A DNA stretch of 64,000 nucleotides from NCBI GenBank assembly GCA_964607755.1, contig CAZSMC010000011.1, positions 19,783-83,782 on the forward strand, given 5' to 3'. Within the stretch, counting starts at the first letter, position 1, and the number at the start of each line of letters is the position of its first letter. Below are positions 33,221 through 42,208 of this stretch, piece after piece. A program made the position numbers and the translations under genes. The notes below the pieces were generated by a model that was given only the letters and a program-made list of their open reading frames with translations, had not been told where the DNA came from and did not search any database. The stretch is from CAZSMC01 sp964607755. GTDB lineage: Bacteria > Zhuqueibacterota > Zhuqueibacteria > Residuimicrobiales > Krinioviventaceae.

Positions 33221-36200
33221 ATGAGCAAAATTATTCATACCACGCGTCATCAAAATACTTTATTAATTACCCTTTTCATCTGGGCAGTCCTCTTTATAAT
33301 TGCAAAAATAGTCGTTGCTGCAGATGTTAGCACAGCCCAACAGAAAAAATTATTATCCCTTTCTTATGAATTCAAAGAAAAGTTTGAAATAGAACGTTCC
33401 AAAGCCGTAGAGTTTGCACGAAAACGGGACCTCCCTCTCAAAATCTATTTAAAAGATGAAAGAATTGCCGAGTTTATGGGATTTGAAGCAGGATTGCCAG
33501 TTTATTATATAACCTCAAATCTGGGTGCCGCTCAAACGACACGCGCAAATGAGTTGTGGCCGGGGGGCTCGCTGGGATTGAATGTGACTGGCAACGGTTA
33601 CACCAACATCGGCGAATGGGATGGTGGCGCTGTGATGACCACACACGATGAGTTTAATAATACCGGTTCAGTGCGGGTCACGCAGGGCGATACGACCTCG
33701 AGCATTATCTGGCATGCTACCCATGTGGCCGGTACCATCATTGCCGGAGGTGTCTCTTCGTCGGCAATAGGTATGGCTTATGAAGCAGAGCTGACAGCAT
33801 GGGATTGGGATAATGACAATTCGGAAATGGCCGCCGAAGCGGCCGGTGGAATGGAGTTATCAAATCATTCTTATGGTTCTGTAAGAGGCTGGGCTTATGG
33901 AAATTATTCAGGCAATTCCGGCTGGCACTGGTTTGGCGATCATCGTATCGATGAACAAGAAGATGTGCGTTTTGGGTTCTATGATAATGCGGCGGCCGAA
34001 TGGGACGCGATCGCCTATGACGCTCCAAATTATCTTATCATAAAAGCGGCTGGTAACGATCGTAATGATACCGGACCGGAATCCGGCTCTTCTCATTATT
34101 ATTATAATTTTGATGATGAAGAATGGCAAACTTCAACAACTACCCGTGATCCTGATGGCGGCTTGACAGGCTATGATACGATTGATGGCAGAGGAGTTGC
34201 AAAAAATGTGTTGACTGTGGGAGCTGTTTATGAGGTGGCTGATTACACCGACCCTTCGGATGTCTCGATGAGTTCTTTCAGTAGCTGGGGCCCGGCAGAT
34301 GATGGACGTGTGAAACCAGATATTGTCGCAAAAGGTGTCAGTTTATTGTCATGTTATTATGATTCAGGTGAGCCGGATAATACAGGAAAATATGCCTATG
34401 CAAGTGGAACGTCCATGGCTGCTCCAAATGTTACCGGTACTCTGGCGTTGCTTCAAAATTACTATCAAAATTTGAACAGCGGAACACCCATGTCCGCGGC
34501 AACTCTTCGGGCACTTGTGATTCAAACAGCAGATGAAGCCGGGTCTTCCACAGGACCGGATTATCAATTTGGATGGGGTTTGCTCAATGCAGAACAGGCA
34601 GCCCAGGTTATCGCACAAGATAACTCGGGTCACAATGTCATGGATGAAATTACTCTGAATGATGGCGATTCGTGGTCTCGGAGTGTCTACAGTGATGGCA
34701 CTGAGCCGCTGAGAGTAACAATCGCCTGGACCGATCCCCCTCCGGCTTCTATGCCGTCGTATACATTGGATTCTCCCGACCCCGCTTTGCAGAATGAACT
34801 TGATGTACGGCTGACAAAAGATGCTACGACCTATTATCCCTGGTCCCTGGACCCAAGTAATCCTTCAAATGCGGCAACCCAGGACGGCGAAAATAATACA
34901 GATAATGTGGAACAAGTCTACATTGCGAGTCCGGCAACAGGTGATTATACCATTACTGTAGACCATGATGGTACACTGTATGACTATGATAGCGGAACAG
35001 ACAGTTATACCGTTGGGTCGCAATCCTTTTCAATTATTATAAGCGGAACATTACCTCCGGCGCCATCAAATTTGGCAACGTCCAACCTGGGCAGGAATTC
35101 CTCGGACCTCAACTGGGATGAGAACGGCTTGGCAACGACATGGAATATCGAATACGGTCTCTCCGGATTTACCCAGAACAGTGGCACTATCGTGCAAACG
35201 AGCTCTAATCCTTATTCTCTTGAAGATTTGCAGGACAACCAGTCTTATGATTTTTACGTCCAGGCTGTGTGCGGTGACGATACCAGTGCCTGGAGCGATG
35301 CGGGATCGTTTTCCGTGTTGACTACACCGCCAGGCCATAATGTGGTGTTCGATGGTGCGGACGATTATATCGATGTTGGCAATGTCGGCAGCGTGCAAAC
35401 AATCGAGTTCTGGGTCAAGCCGGCTACCATAACAGAAGGATTGGTAAAGTTCAGCAATGTACGGTCTATCCATGTGACAGAGGGGGAGATTGATTTGGTC
35501 AATGAGACGGATGAAACGGTTTACATCAACGGTCAAACAGGCGGGACACTTGCGAGCGGGGTGTGGTCACATGTGGCCATTGTGGCATCATCGTCGTTTA
35601 ATGCCAACCAGTTCCAGATTGGCTTTGACGGCAATGATTATTTGACAGGTTCAATAGACGAGGTTCGTCTCTGGTCTGCCGCGTTGAGCCAATCTGACGT
35701 CCAGTCGCGCCTTCATGGAATCCTCGCTGGAAACGAAACTGATTTGCTGGCTTATTATCCGTGCGACCATGCATCGGGCACCGAACTGACGGATGCATCG
35801 CAAAACAGTCATCACGGCACGCTGATGAACATGGCAGGCGACGAATGGATGACTTCAACGCTACCTGCTGGTGATCATGCGGATTGGATGAGCTCAGGTT
35901 CGACTTTACTTGCAGATATGACAGTAACTTATGAAGATGGAAGCAGCGGTTCACTCGGTTTGTTTGCCACCGGAACAGGCGATGACTGGCTGCAAACCGA
36001 CGACGGTAAGCTGCTCAACAAATATTGGGGCATTGAAGAATATGGATCTGTAACAGCCACGTTGAATTTTGATCTCTCCGGCACGTCACTGCCATCCGGC
36101 AAAAGCTGGTCGGATCTTCGTTTACTCAAACGTAATGACAAGGAAAGCAACTGGCAAGATGTCACCGGACTGTGTTCTCATACGCCGACAAGTTCGGAGC

Positions 36201-36862
36201 CTTATTTTGAGATCACGCAATCAGAGTTTAGCGAATACCGTCCGGCAGCAGAAACTCCAATAGCTGTCAAATTGGCTTATTTTGAAGCAGTCCGAGAGAA
36301 CGATTGTGTTCGTTTAACCTGGCTGACAGAAATCGAAACCAACCTCGCAGGTTTTAACATTTTGCGTCGATCTGACGAAAATGATCAGTTCGATCGAATC
36401 AACGATAAAATCATTTTTGCGCAAGGCCGGAACAGTCGGGATTATGTTTACACAGATCAACCGCCGCGCCATGGTATCTGGTATTACCGCCTGGAAGAGA
36501 TCGATTTATCCGGCCAGATGATACACCACGCGCCGGTAAAAGTAGATTTCGCTGCTAAGGTTGTCACTCAGCAAAAACTGCCGCAGGATTTCTGTCTGCA
36601 CCCGAATCATCCGAATCCGTTTAATCCTGCCACTGAATTTTTCTTTGACGTGCCTTACCAGGCACATGTCAAAATTTCGGTATACGATGTGCTGGGCCAG
36701 CATGTACACACTTTGGTGAATGCTGTGCGCCTGGCTGGGCAACATAAAATCCGTTGGAACGCCACAGACCGGTATGGCAATGACGTGGCAAGTGGCGTGT
36801 ATTTTCTGGTCATGACAGCAGAAAACCACCGCTTTAAACACAAAATGACGTTTTTGCATTAG
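33221..36862 (+). CDS. T9SS-exported subtilisin-family peptidase with FnIII, LamG-like and sorting domains
   Basis: A 1213-residue secreted S8 peptidase. After a membrane-spanning signal (16-33) and a short pro-region, catalytic Asp134 (GEWDGG), His168 (ATHVAG), oxyanion Asn279 and Ser398 (GTSMAAPNV) are in the order and spacing of the KP-43-like subtilases. A jelly-roll domain (about 475-610), a fibronectin type III domain (618-705), a LamG/concanavalin-like domain (710-850), a linker and a C-terminal T9SS sorting domain (from HPNPFNPATEF) follow. From 35072 to the stop its sequence is nearly colinear with the next gene. Expected on the cell surface or released, degrading protein. Confidence 0.9.
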   Translation: MSKIIHTTRHQNTLLITLFIWAVLFIIAKIVVAADVSTAQQKKLLSLSYEFKEKFEIERSKAVEFARKRDLPLKIYLKDERIAEFMGFEAGLPVYYITSNLGAAQTTRANELWPGGSLGLNVTGNGYTNIGEWDGGAVMTTHDEFNNTGSVRVTQGDTTSSIIWHATHVAGTIIAGGVSSSAIGMAYEAELTAWDWDNDNSEMAAEAAGGMELSNHSYGSVRGWAYGNYSGNSGWHWFGDHRIDEQEDVRFGFYDNAAAEWDAIAYDAPNYLIIKAAGNDRNDTGPESGSSHYYYNFDDEEWQTSTTTRDPDGGLTGYDTIDGRGVAKNVLTVGAVYEVADYTDPSDVSMSSFSSWGPADDGRVKPDIVAKGVSLLSCYYDSGEPDNTGKYAYASGTSMAAPNVTGTLALLQNYYQNLNSGTPMSAATLRALVIQTADEAGSSTGPDYQFGWGLLNAEQAAQVIAQDNSGHNVMDEITLNDGDSWSRSVYSDGTEPLRVTIAWTDPPPASMPSYTLDSPDPALQNELDVRLTKDATTYYPWSLDPSNPSNAATQDGENNTDNVEQVYIASPATGDYTITVDHDGTLYDYDSGTDSYTVGSQSFSIIISGTLPPAPSNLATSNLGRNSSDLNWDENGLATTWNIEYGLSGFTQNSGTIVQTSSNPYSLEDLQDNQSYDFYVQAVCGDDTSAWSDAGSFSVLTTPPGHNVVFDGADDYIDVGNVGSVQTIEFWVKPATITEGLVKFSNVRSIHVTEGEIDLVNETDETVYINGQTGGTLASGVWSHVAIVASSSFNANQFQIGFDGNDYLTGSIDEVRLWSAALSQSDVQSRLHGILAGNETDLLAYYPCDHASGTELTDASQNSHHGTLMNMAGDEWMTSTLPAGDHADWMSSGSTLLADMTVTYEDGSSGSLGLFATGTGDDWLQTDDGKLLNKYWGIEEYGSVTATLNFDLSGTSLPSGKSWSDLRLLKRNDKESNWQDVTGLCSHTPTSSEPYFEITQSEFSEYRPAAETPIAVKLAYFEAVRENDCVRLTWLTEIETNLAGFNILRRSDENDQFDRINDKIIFAQGRNSRDYVYTDQPPRHGIWYYRLEEIDLSGQMIHHAPVKVDFAAKVVTQQKLPQDFCLHPNHPNPFNPATEFFFDVPYQAHVKISVYDVLGQHVHTLVNAVRLAGQHKIRWNATDRYGNDVASGVYFLVMTAENHRFKHKMTFLH
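35072..36862 (+). repeat. Duplicated C-terminal module, copy 1
   Basis: This coding stretch of 1,791 bases (FnIII, LamG-like, linker and sorting domain) is matched in the same order and with exactly the same total length by 38695-40485 in the following gene. The products share long identical runs such as SVQTIEFWVKPAT and FATGTGD.WLQT. It is a tandem duplication or domain transfer joined to two unrelated catalytic domains. Confidence 0.85.
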
Positions 36863-37098
36863 TTGATTTTGTCCAAGAATATGCTCGAATAATGACAAGC
36901 ACAATTGTGTCTTTTTAAATACTGCGTTGCTTCTTGCCTGCTGGCCAGAGTTTCGAAAGTTTCTGGTGTAAAAATTGCAATTTCAAAAAATTTTTCTGGT
37001 TACGATTGTTCACTAACTATAATCTATGTTACTCGAAACGCTTGATAAAAAAGCACTAAATTGGAGATGACTTTTCCCTTTGAATTGTGGAGTGTAAT

Positions 37099-40000
37099 AT
37101 GCGCTTTTCCGGTATACTGATTTATCTCATCCTGGTCATTACATCATTCTGTTCTTTTGGAAAAGAAATATCTCAACAGACAGCAAGCAAATTTGCCTCT
37201 GAAATAACATCCCGGTTATCTGTTTTTGATCATAAACACCTGCCGGTATCAGAAACGTTTGCCATCTCAAAAGACGATACAGACCTTTTTTATATTTGTA
37301 ATGTGGGTAAAGATGACGGCTTTGTAATCATGTCTGCTCAGGATAATGCCCGAATGATGCTGGGTTATAGTCCTAATGGCAACTATGATCCGCAAAATGT
37401 GCCGCCAAATTTCAAAGCGTGGCTGGATGGATACAAAAATCAACTTTTAAATGAACTTCAAAAAGATGCACATCTTGAAAAGGACACAGGCAACATACGT
37501 GAGCGCAAATATCAAGAAGAAATTTCCAAAATAGTCAGAAAGCCGGTTGTGGCTCCGCTGTTAAAAGAGATTCAATGGGATCAAGGTTCGAACTGGTTCA
37601 TGGACTCCGGACCTGACTGGAATTCTATGTGTCCGCAAGATCAGCGTTCTACAACCGGCAATGGCCACGTGTGGGCCGGTTGTGTGGCAACAGCAACGGC
37701 CATGATTATGAAATATCATAGCTATCCGGAGCAGGGCAGGGGTGAGCATTCTTATTATCATTTTACCTATGGAACACAGCATGCTGATTTCGCTGCCACA
37801 ACTTTTAACTGGTCGAACATGCCTGGCAATAACCACCAGGTGACAATGGATATTGCCAAATTGTTATACCAGATCGGTGTGGCAGTTAACATGAATTATG
37901 GCACGCACAGTTCAAGAGCATACACCGGCTATGCCGTTGACGGCTTGATAGACTATTTCAATTACTCTCCAATGGCAAAATTTGTTATCCGAATGTATTA
38001 TTCTGATGCCGAGTGGAAAAATATGATAAAGGAACAACTTGATAACGGTCTTGCCATTTTATACCGGGGGGCAGATTCAACCGGAACCCGAGCCCATGCT
38101 TTTGTGTGCGATGGTTACGATGATGCGGATTATTTTCATTTTAACTGGGGCTGGAGCGGTAATTGTAATGGCTACTATACTTTGGATGGTCTTATCCCCG
38201 GTACAACTCCACATTCTTATAATTATGGACACGCTGCCGGTTTGGATATCAAAAAACCCGGATACAACGATTATGCTATTAACAATATTCACGATGCTTT
38301 TTCTCATTTTGTCCGGCCGCATCAATTCGGACAATCGTTTACCACAGAGCATGCCGGATTTTTAGAGGAAATCCGGTTGCGACTTAAAAAAAGTATCAAC
38401 ACCACGTTGAGGATTTACAGAGGCGAATATATTCTTCCTGCTAATGAAATATATAGCCAGCCTATTCAATTTGATCTGCCAGCAAATGAATTTGCTGTCA
38501 TTCATTTTGATATTGTTGAGCCTGTGAAATTAAAAGCAAACACCGTTTATACGTTTGTGCTCGACCGGGCAAGCCTCGTGTTCGAACAAAATACCTACGA
38601 CGGCGGTAAACTTTTTTATAATGGCACGTTTTATAGAGGCTCTGATCTTCATTTTTATCTCTGCTTTAACGGCATTGTCCCTGCTCCGGAAAATTTGGCT
38701 AAACAAAATGTCACCCGGAATTCAGCCGACCTTAACTGGGATGACCGCAGCCTGGCAACAGCGTGGAATGTTGAATATGGTCCTGCTGGATTCTCCAGGG
38801 GAAGCGGAACAAAAGTCCAAACCACGTCCCATCCTTATTCTCTTGATAACCTGGAGGAGAATCAATCGTTTGATTTTTACGTTCAAAGTATTTGTGGTGA
38901 TGAAAAGAGCACCTGGAGTGAGGCGGGTTCATTTTCTGTGTTAACCACGCCGCCTGGTTATAATATAGCGTTTGATGGCAGGAATGATTATATCGATGTC
39001 GGCAGTGTTGGCAGTGTGCAAACGATCGAGTTTTGGGTCAAACCGGCTACATTAACCGAAGGATTGGTCCGGCTTGGCGATACCAAATCAATCAGTATAA
39101 AAAAAGGCAGTATGGATTTGGTGGGCGAAACAGATGAAAGCGTTTACATCAACGGTCGAGCGGGGAGGGCGCTCGAGAGCGGTAAGTGGTCGCACGTGGC
39201 GATTGTAGCGCCGTCACCATTTAATGCCAGTCAATTGACCATCGGGTTCGACGGTATTGATTTTCTGCATGGTTCGATCGATGAATTCCGGCTCTGGTCC
39301 GCTGCTTTGAGTCAAACTGATATTCAATCACACCTTCATAAAACGCTTTCTGGAAACGAGACCAACCTGGTGGCTTATTATCCGTGTGATGAAGCCTCAG
39401 GAATCGAGGTGACGGATGCGTCACAGAACAGTAATCACGGCGCCCTGCTAAATACTACAGGAGATGAATGGAACGACTCGCTTATTCCCGCCGGCGATAA
39501 CGCCGACTGGATAAGTTCGGGATCGAAATCGCTCAACAATATGACCGTGACCTTTGAGCCCGGCAGCAACGGATCACTGGGCCTGTTTGCCACCGGCACA
39601 GGCGATAACTGGCTGCAAACCGGCGACGGCAAACTGCTTAACAAATACTGGGGGATCAAAGAGTACGGATCTGTGACAGCCACTCTGAAATTCGATCTTG
39701 CCGGCATTCCTTTGCCATCCGGTAAAAGTTGGGCCGATATTCACCTTCTCAAGCGGGATGACAAAGCCAGCCACTGGCAGGACATCACCGGACTCTGCTC
39801 GCACACTCCGACGAGGTCCGAGCCGTATTTTGAGATCACCCAATCAGAGTTTAGTGAATTCCGTCCGGCAATGGAAACTCCTATCGCTGTCAAGTTGGCT
39901 TATTTTGAGGCAACCCGGCAGAATGAATCCGTTTGTTTGCGCTGGTTGACAGAAACAGAAACCAACCTCGCTGGATTTTACATCTCGCGACGATCGGACA

Positions 40001-40485
40001 AAGAAGACCACTTTGAACGAATCAATGACAAACTCATTTCGGCCAGCGGGGAAAGTAGCCGAAATTATGTTTATACAGATCAGCCGCCACACGACGGTAA
40101 ATGGTCTTACCGGTTAGAAGAGATTGACCTGTCCGGTCACGTGATTCATCATGCGCCGGTCAAAGTGGTATTGGCTTCTGCTGTTGTTAGTGAACAAAAG
40201 ACTCCGCAGGATTTCTATCTGTACCCGAACCATCCGAATCCGTTTAATCCTGCCACAGAGTTTTTCTTTGATATGTCTCACCGGACGCATGTCAAAATTG
40301 CTGTTTACGATGCATTGGGCCGGCATGTGCGCACGCTAGTGGATGACACGCGCCCTGCCGGGCATCACAAAGACCGCTGGGACGCCACAGATAAGTATAA
40401 CAATGCCGTGGCAAGCGGTGTCTATTTCCTCATCATGACAGCACACGGCCAGCGGTTCAAAAACAAGATGATGCTGTTGCATTGA
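37099..40485 (+). CDS. T9SS-exported C10 (streptopain-like) cysteine peptidase with FnIII, LamG-like and sorting domains
   Basis: A 1128-residue secreted cysteine peptidase. Signal peptide (1-20), a C10-type propeptide (22-120) with the SAQDNARMMLGYSPNG segment, then the papain-like C10 domain with Cys195 (WAGCVATATAMIMKYH) and His333 (RAHAFVCDGY), and the FHFNWGWSGN block that completes the active site. A jelly-roll-like region (about 385-525) leads to the duplicated FnIII/LamG/sorting module (533-1128). The ATG at 37099 is chosen because GGAG lies six bases upstream; an in-frame GTG at 37087 is also open. P. gingivalis periodontain and streptococcal SpeB are family members. Confidence 0.9.
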   Translation: MRFSGILIYLILVITSFCSFGKEISQQTASKFASEITSRLSVFDHKHLPVSETFAISKDDTDLFYICNVGKDDGFVIMSAQDNARMMLGYSPNGNYDPQNVPPNFKAWLDGYKNQLLNELQKDAHLEKDTGNIRERKYQEEISKIVRKPVVAPLLKEIQWDQGSNWFMDSGPDWNSMCPQDQRSTTGNGHVWAGCVATATAMIMKYHSYPEQGRGEHSYYHFTYGTQHADFAATTFNWSNMPGNNHQVTMDIAKLLYQIGVAVNMNYGTHSSRAYTGYAVDGLIDYFNYSPMAKFVIRMYYSDAEWKNMIKEQLDNGLAILYRGADSTGTRAHAFVCDGYDDADYFHFNWGWSGNCNGYYTLDGLIPGTTPHSYNYGHAAGLDIKKPGYNDYAINNIHDAFSHFVRPHQFGQSFTTEHAGFLEEIRLRLKKSINTTLRIYRGEYILPANEIYSQPIQFDLPANEFAVIHFDIVEPVKLKANTVYTFVLDRASLVFEQNTYDGGKLFYNGTFYRGSDLHFYLCFNGIVPAPENLAKQNVTRNSADLNWDDRSLATAWNVEYGPAGFSRGSGTKVQTTSHPYSLDNLEENQSFDFYVQSICGDEKSTWSEAGSFSVLTTPPGYNIAFDGRNDYIDVGSVGSVQTIEFWVKPATLTEGLVRLGDTKSISIKKGSMDLVGETDESVYINGRAGRALESGKWSHVAIVAPSPFNASQLTIGFDGIDFLHGSIDEFRLWSAALSQTDIQSHLHKTLSGNETNLVAYYPCDEASGIEVTDASQNSNHGALLNTTGDEWNDSLIPAGDNADWISSGSKSLNNMTVTFEPGSNGSLGLFATGTGDNWLQTGDGKLLNKYWGIKEYGSVTATLKFDLAGIPLPSGKSWADIHLLKRDDKASHWQDITGLCSHTPTRSEPYFEITQSEFSEFRPAMETPIAVKLAYFEATRQNESVCLRWLTETETNLAGFYISRRSDKEDHFERINDKLISASGESSRNYVYTDQPPHDGKWSYRLEEIDLSGHVIHHAPVKVVLASAVVSEQKTPQDFYLYPNHPNPFNPATEFFFDMSHRTHVKIAVYDALGRHVRTLVDDTRPAGHHKDRWDATDKYNNAVASGVYFLIMTAHGQRFKNKMMLLH
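38695..40485 (+). repeat. Duplicated C-terminal module, copy 2
   Basis: A 1,791-base coding stretch colinear with 35072-36862. The encoded sequences differ by scattered substitutions without net insertion or deletion, implying duplication followed by divergence under selection for the same fold and the same sorting route. Confidence 0.85.
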
Positions 40486-40601
40486 CGCGTCTGGATGGAA
40501 AACTGGCTCTTACGAATAATGTAATACAAAATCAATCTGCGATCAAAAAATGGCACACCGTTAGATTATCTGAAAAACTCCACGAATAGAAAAAGTGATA
40601 C

Positions 40602-40756
40602 GAAATACTTTAGTTACAATTCCAACAATGGGTCACAAAACTAGTAGACAACATATTATAATTTCCAAATTTATAGGATGATACAACATTGATGCAGAAA
40701 AGATTTGTGACCCATTGTTTAATTTAGATAGAACATATCAACCGATAACTGAGCTT
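40602..40756 (+). repeat. Repeat family 2, copy 1 (155 bases with internal inverted repeats)
   Basis: This segment matches the reverse complement of 52837-52991 along its full 155 bases with no net indel. Inside it the arms AACAATGGGTCACAAA (40624-40639) and TTTGTGACCCATTGTT (40704-40719) form a perfect 16-base inverted repeat with 64 bases between. It could be a miniature transposable element or a structured RNA. The rest of the 457-base gap 40486-40942 holds no gene. Confidence 0.8.
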
Positions 40757-40942
40757 ATACAGTGGTACTCATTTTCTTGTTGTAATGTTAATCTGAAAAT
40801 AGTATTTTAAGTTTGATTTTCAGAATATTTTTTAACTAGCGTTGATAAGCGCAGATCTCTGGTCTCAAAAAGTGTTTGAAAATGAACGTGTAATTTAGCC
40901 ATTCTGTTGTCAAATCATTTTACCCCATCTCAAGGAAAAAAC

Positions 40943-42142
40943 ATGTCACTCGTGACTCCCCAAATCAAAGTCTATATCGAAACGCAATCCTGGATTCGCC
41001 GGATGTTTGAGACGGCTGCCGAGTTAAAAGCAAAATACGGTGCTGAAAATGTATTCGATTTCAGTCTTGGTAATCCCGATGTGTCGCCGCCCAAAGAGGT
41101 GGAAAAAGCGATCAAGAAAATAGCCGGTCAGGTCAATCAGCCTTTGGTTTTAGGTTATTGCCCCAATGCCGGTCGGCCGGATGTGCGCGAGGCGCTGGCG
41201 CAAAAAGTGTCGGAAGAGCAAGGTCTCTCTGTCCCGGCGCAAAATATCATTGTGACCAATGGCGCGGCCGGAGCGTTAAACGCACTCTTTCGCACAATAC
41301 TCGAACCAGGCGATGAAGTATTGGGATTCGCCCCCTATTTTGTCGAGTACGGTTTTTACACCAGCAATTACGGCGCATTTTTCCGAGCCGTCAAAACCTC
41401 TCCGGACACCTTTGTGCCAGACCCTCAAGCTCTGGAAAACTCGATTACAGAAAAAACACGGGCACTGATTATTAACTCACCCAACAATCCTACCGGCCAA
41501 GTTTACAACAGAGAGCAGCTCGAGTCGATCATCGATGTGCTGAGCCGGAAATCAAAAGAGTATGGGCGCCCGATTTTTCTGGTTTCCGATGAACCTTATC
41601 GTTTCTTGACGTATGATGGGATGAAAGTTCCGGCATTATTACCCATGTATTCTTATGCCGTGGCGGTGAATTCATTTTCCAAAAGTTTGTCCATGGCTGG
41701 TGCACGAATTGGTTATCTCGCCGCTCAACCGGAGATGCCTGGAGTTGAAACGCTTATGGCGGGTTTGACATTGTCCAATCGAATTTTAGGGTTTGTGAAT
41801 GCCCCGGTTATTGGCCAGTTGATCATAAAAGAAGCATTGAATGCCAGTGTGGATATTGCTATTTATGAGGAGCGCCGTCAGGCTATGGCCGATTTGCTAA
41901 CCAGCGCCGGTCTCAAATACACGAGGCCAAAGGGCGCGTTCTATTTTTTTCCCAGAGTGCCCCAGGGTTACGACGATCAACAATTTGTGGATGCACTGCG
42001 TCAGGAAAACATCATTGCCGTTCCGGGAAAAGGATTTGGCACGCCAGGATATGTGCGTTTTTCATATTGCGTGGATAAACCCATCATTGAAAATGCGGCT
42101 GATGCATTCGATCGGGTGATGAAAAAAGTCAAAAGCAGATGA
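40943..42142 (+). CDS. Pyridoxal-phosphate aminotransferase, class I
   Basis: A 399-residue fold-type I aminotransferase of the aspartate/aromatic group. The PLP-binding Lys is in NSFSKSLSMAGARIGY, the Asn of NNPTGQVY and Asp of SDEPYRFL contact the cofactor, and the C-terminal Arg is in GYVRFSY. The DFSLGNPDVSPPKEV start is characteristic of the AspC-like subgroup that is annotated in many anaerobes. The ATG at 40943 has AAGGA upstream; an in-frame TTG at 40907 is not used. The amino-acid substrate cannot be fixed from sequence. Confidence 0.88.
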   Translation: MSLVTPQIKVYIETQSWIRRMFETAAELKAKYGAENVFDFSLGNPDVSPPKEVEKAIKKIAGQVNQPLVLGYCPNAGRPDVREALAQKVSEEQGLSVPAQNIIVTNGAAGALNALFRTILEPGDEVLGFAPYFVEYGFYTSNYGAFFRAVKTSPDTFVPDPQALENSITEKTRALIINSPNNPTGQVYNREQLESIIDVLSRKSKEYGRPIFLVSDEPYRFLTYDGMKVPALLPMYSYAVAVNSFSKSLSMAGARIGYLAAQPEMPGVETLMAGLTLSNRILGFVNAPVIGQLIIKEALNASVDIAIYEERRQAMADLLTSAGLKYTRPKGAFYFFPRVPQGYDDQQFVDALRQENIIAVPGKGFGTPGYVRFSYCVDKPIIENAADAFDRVMKKVKSR

Positions 42143-42208
42143 TTTGTTTTCGATCGATTGGACAAGTAAAAATGGTCAAGGATAACCAGCAGAATCATAA
42201 TAAAAAAG

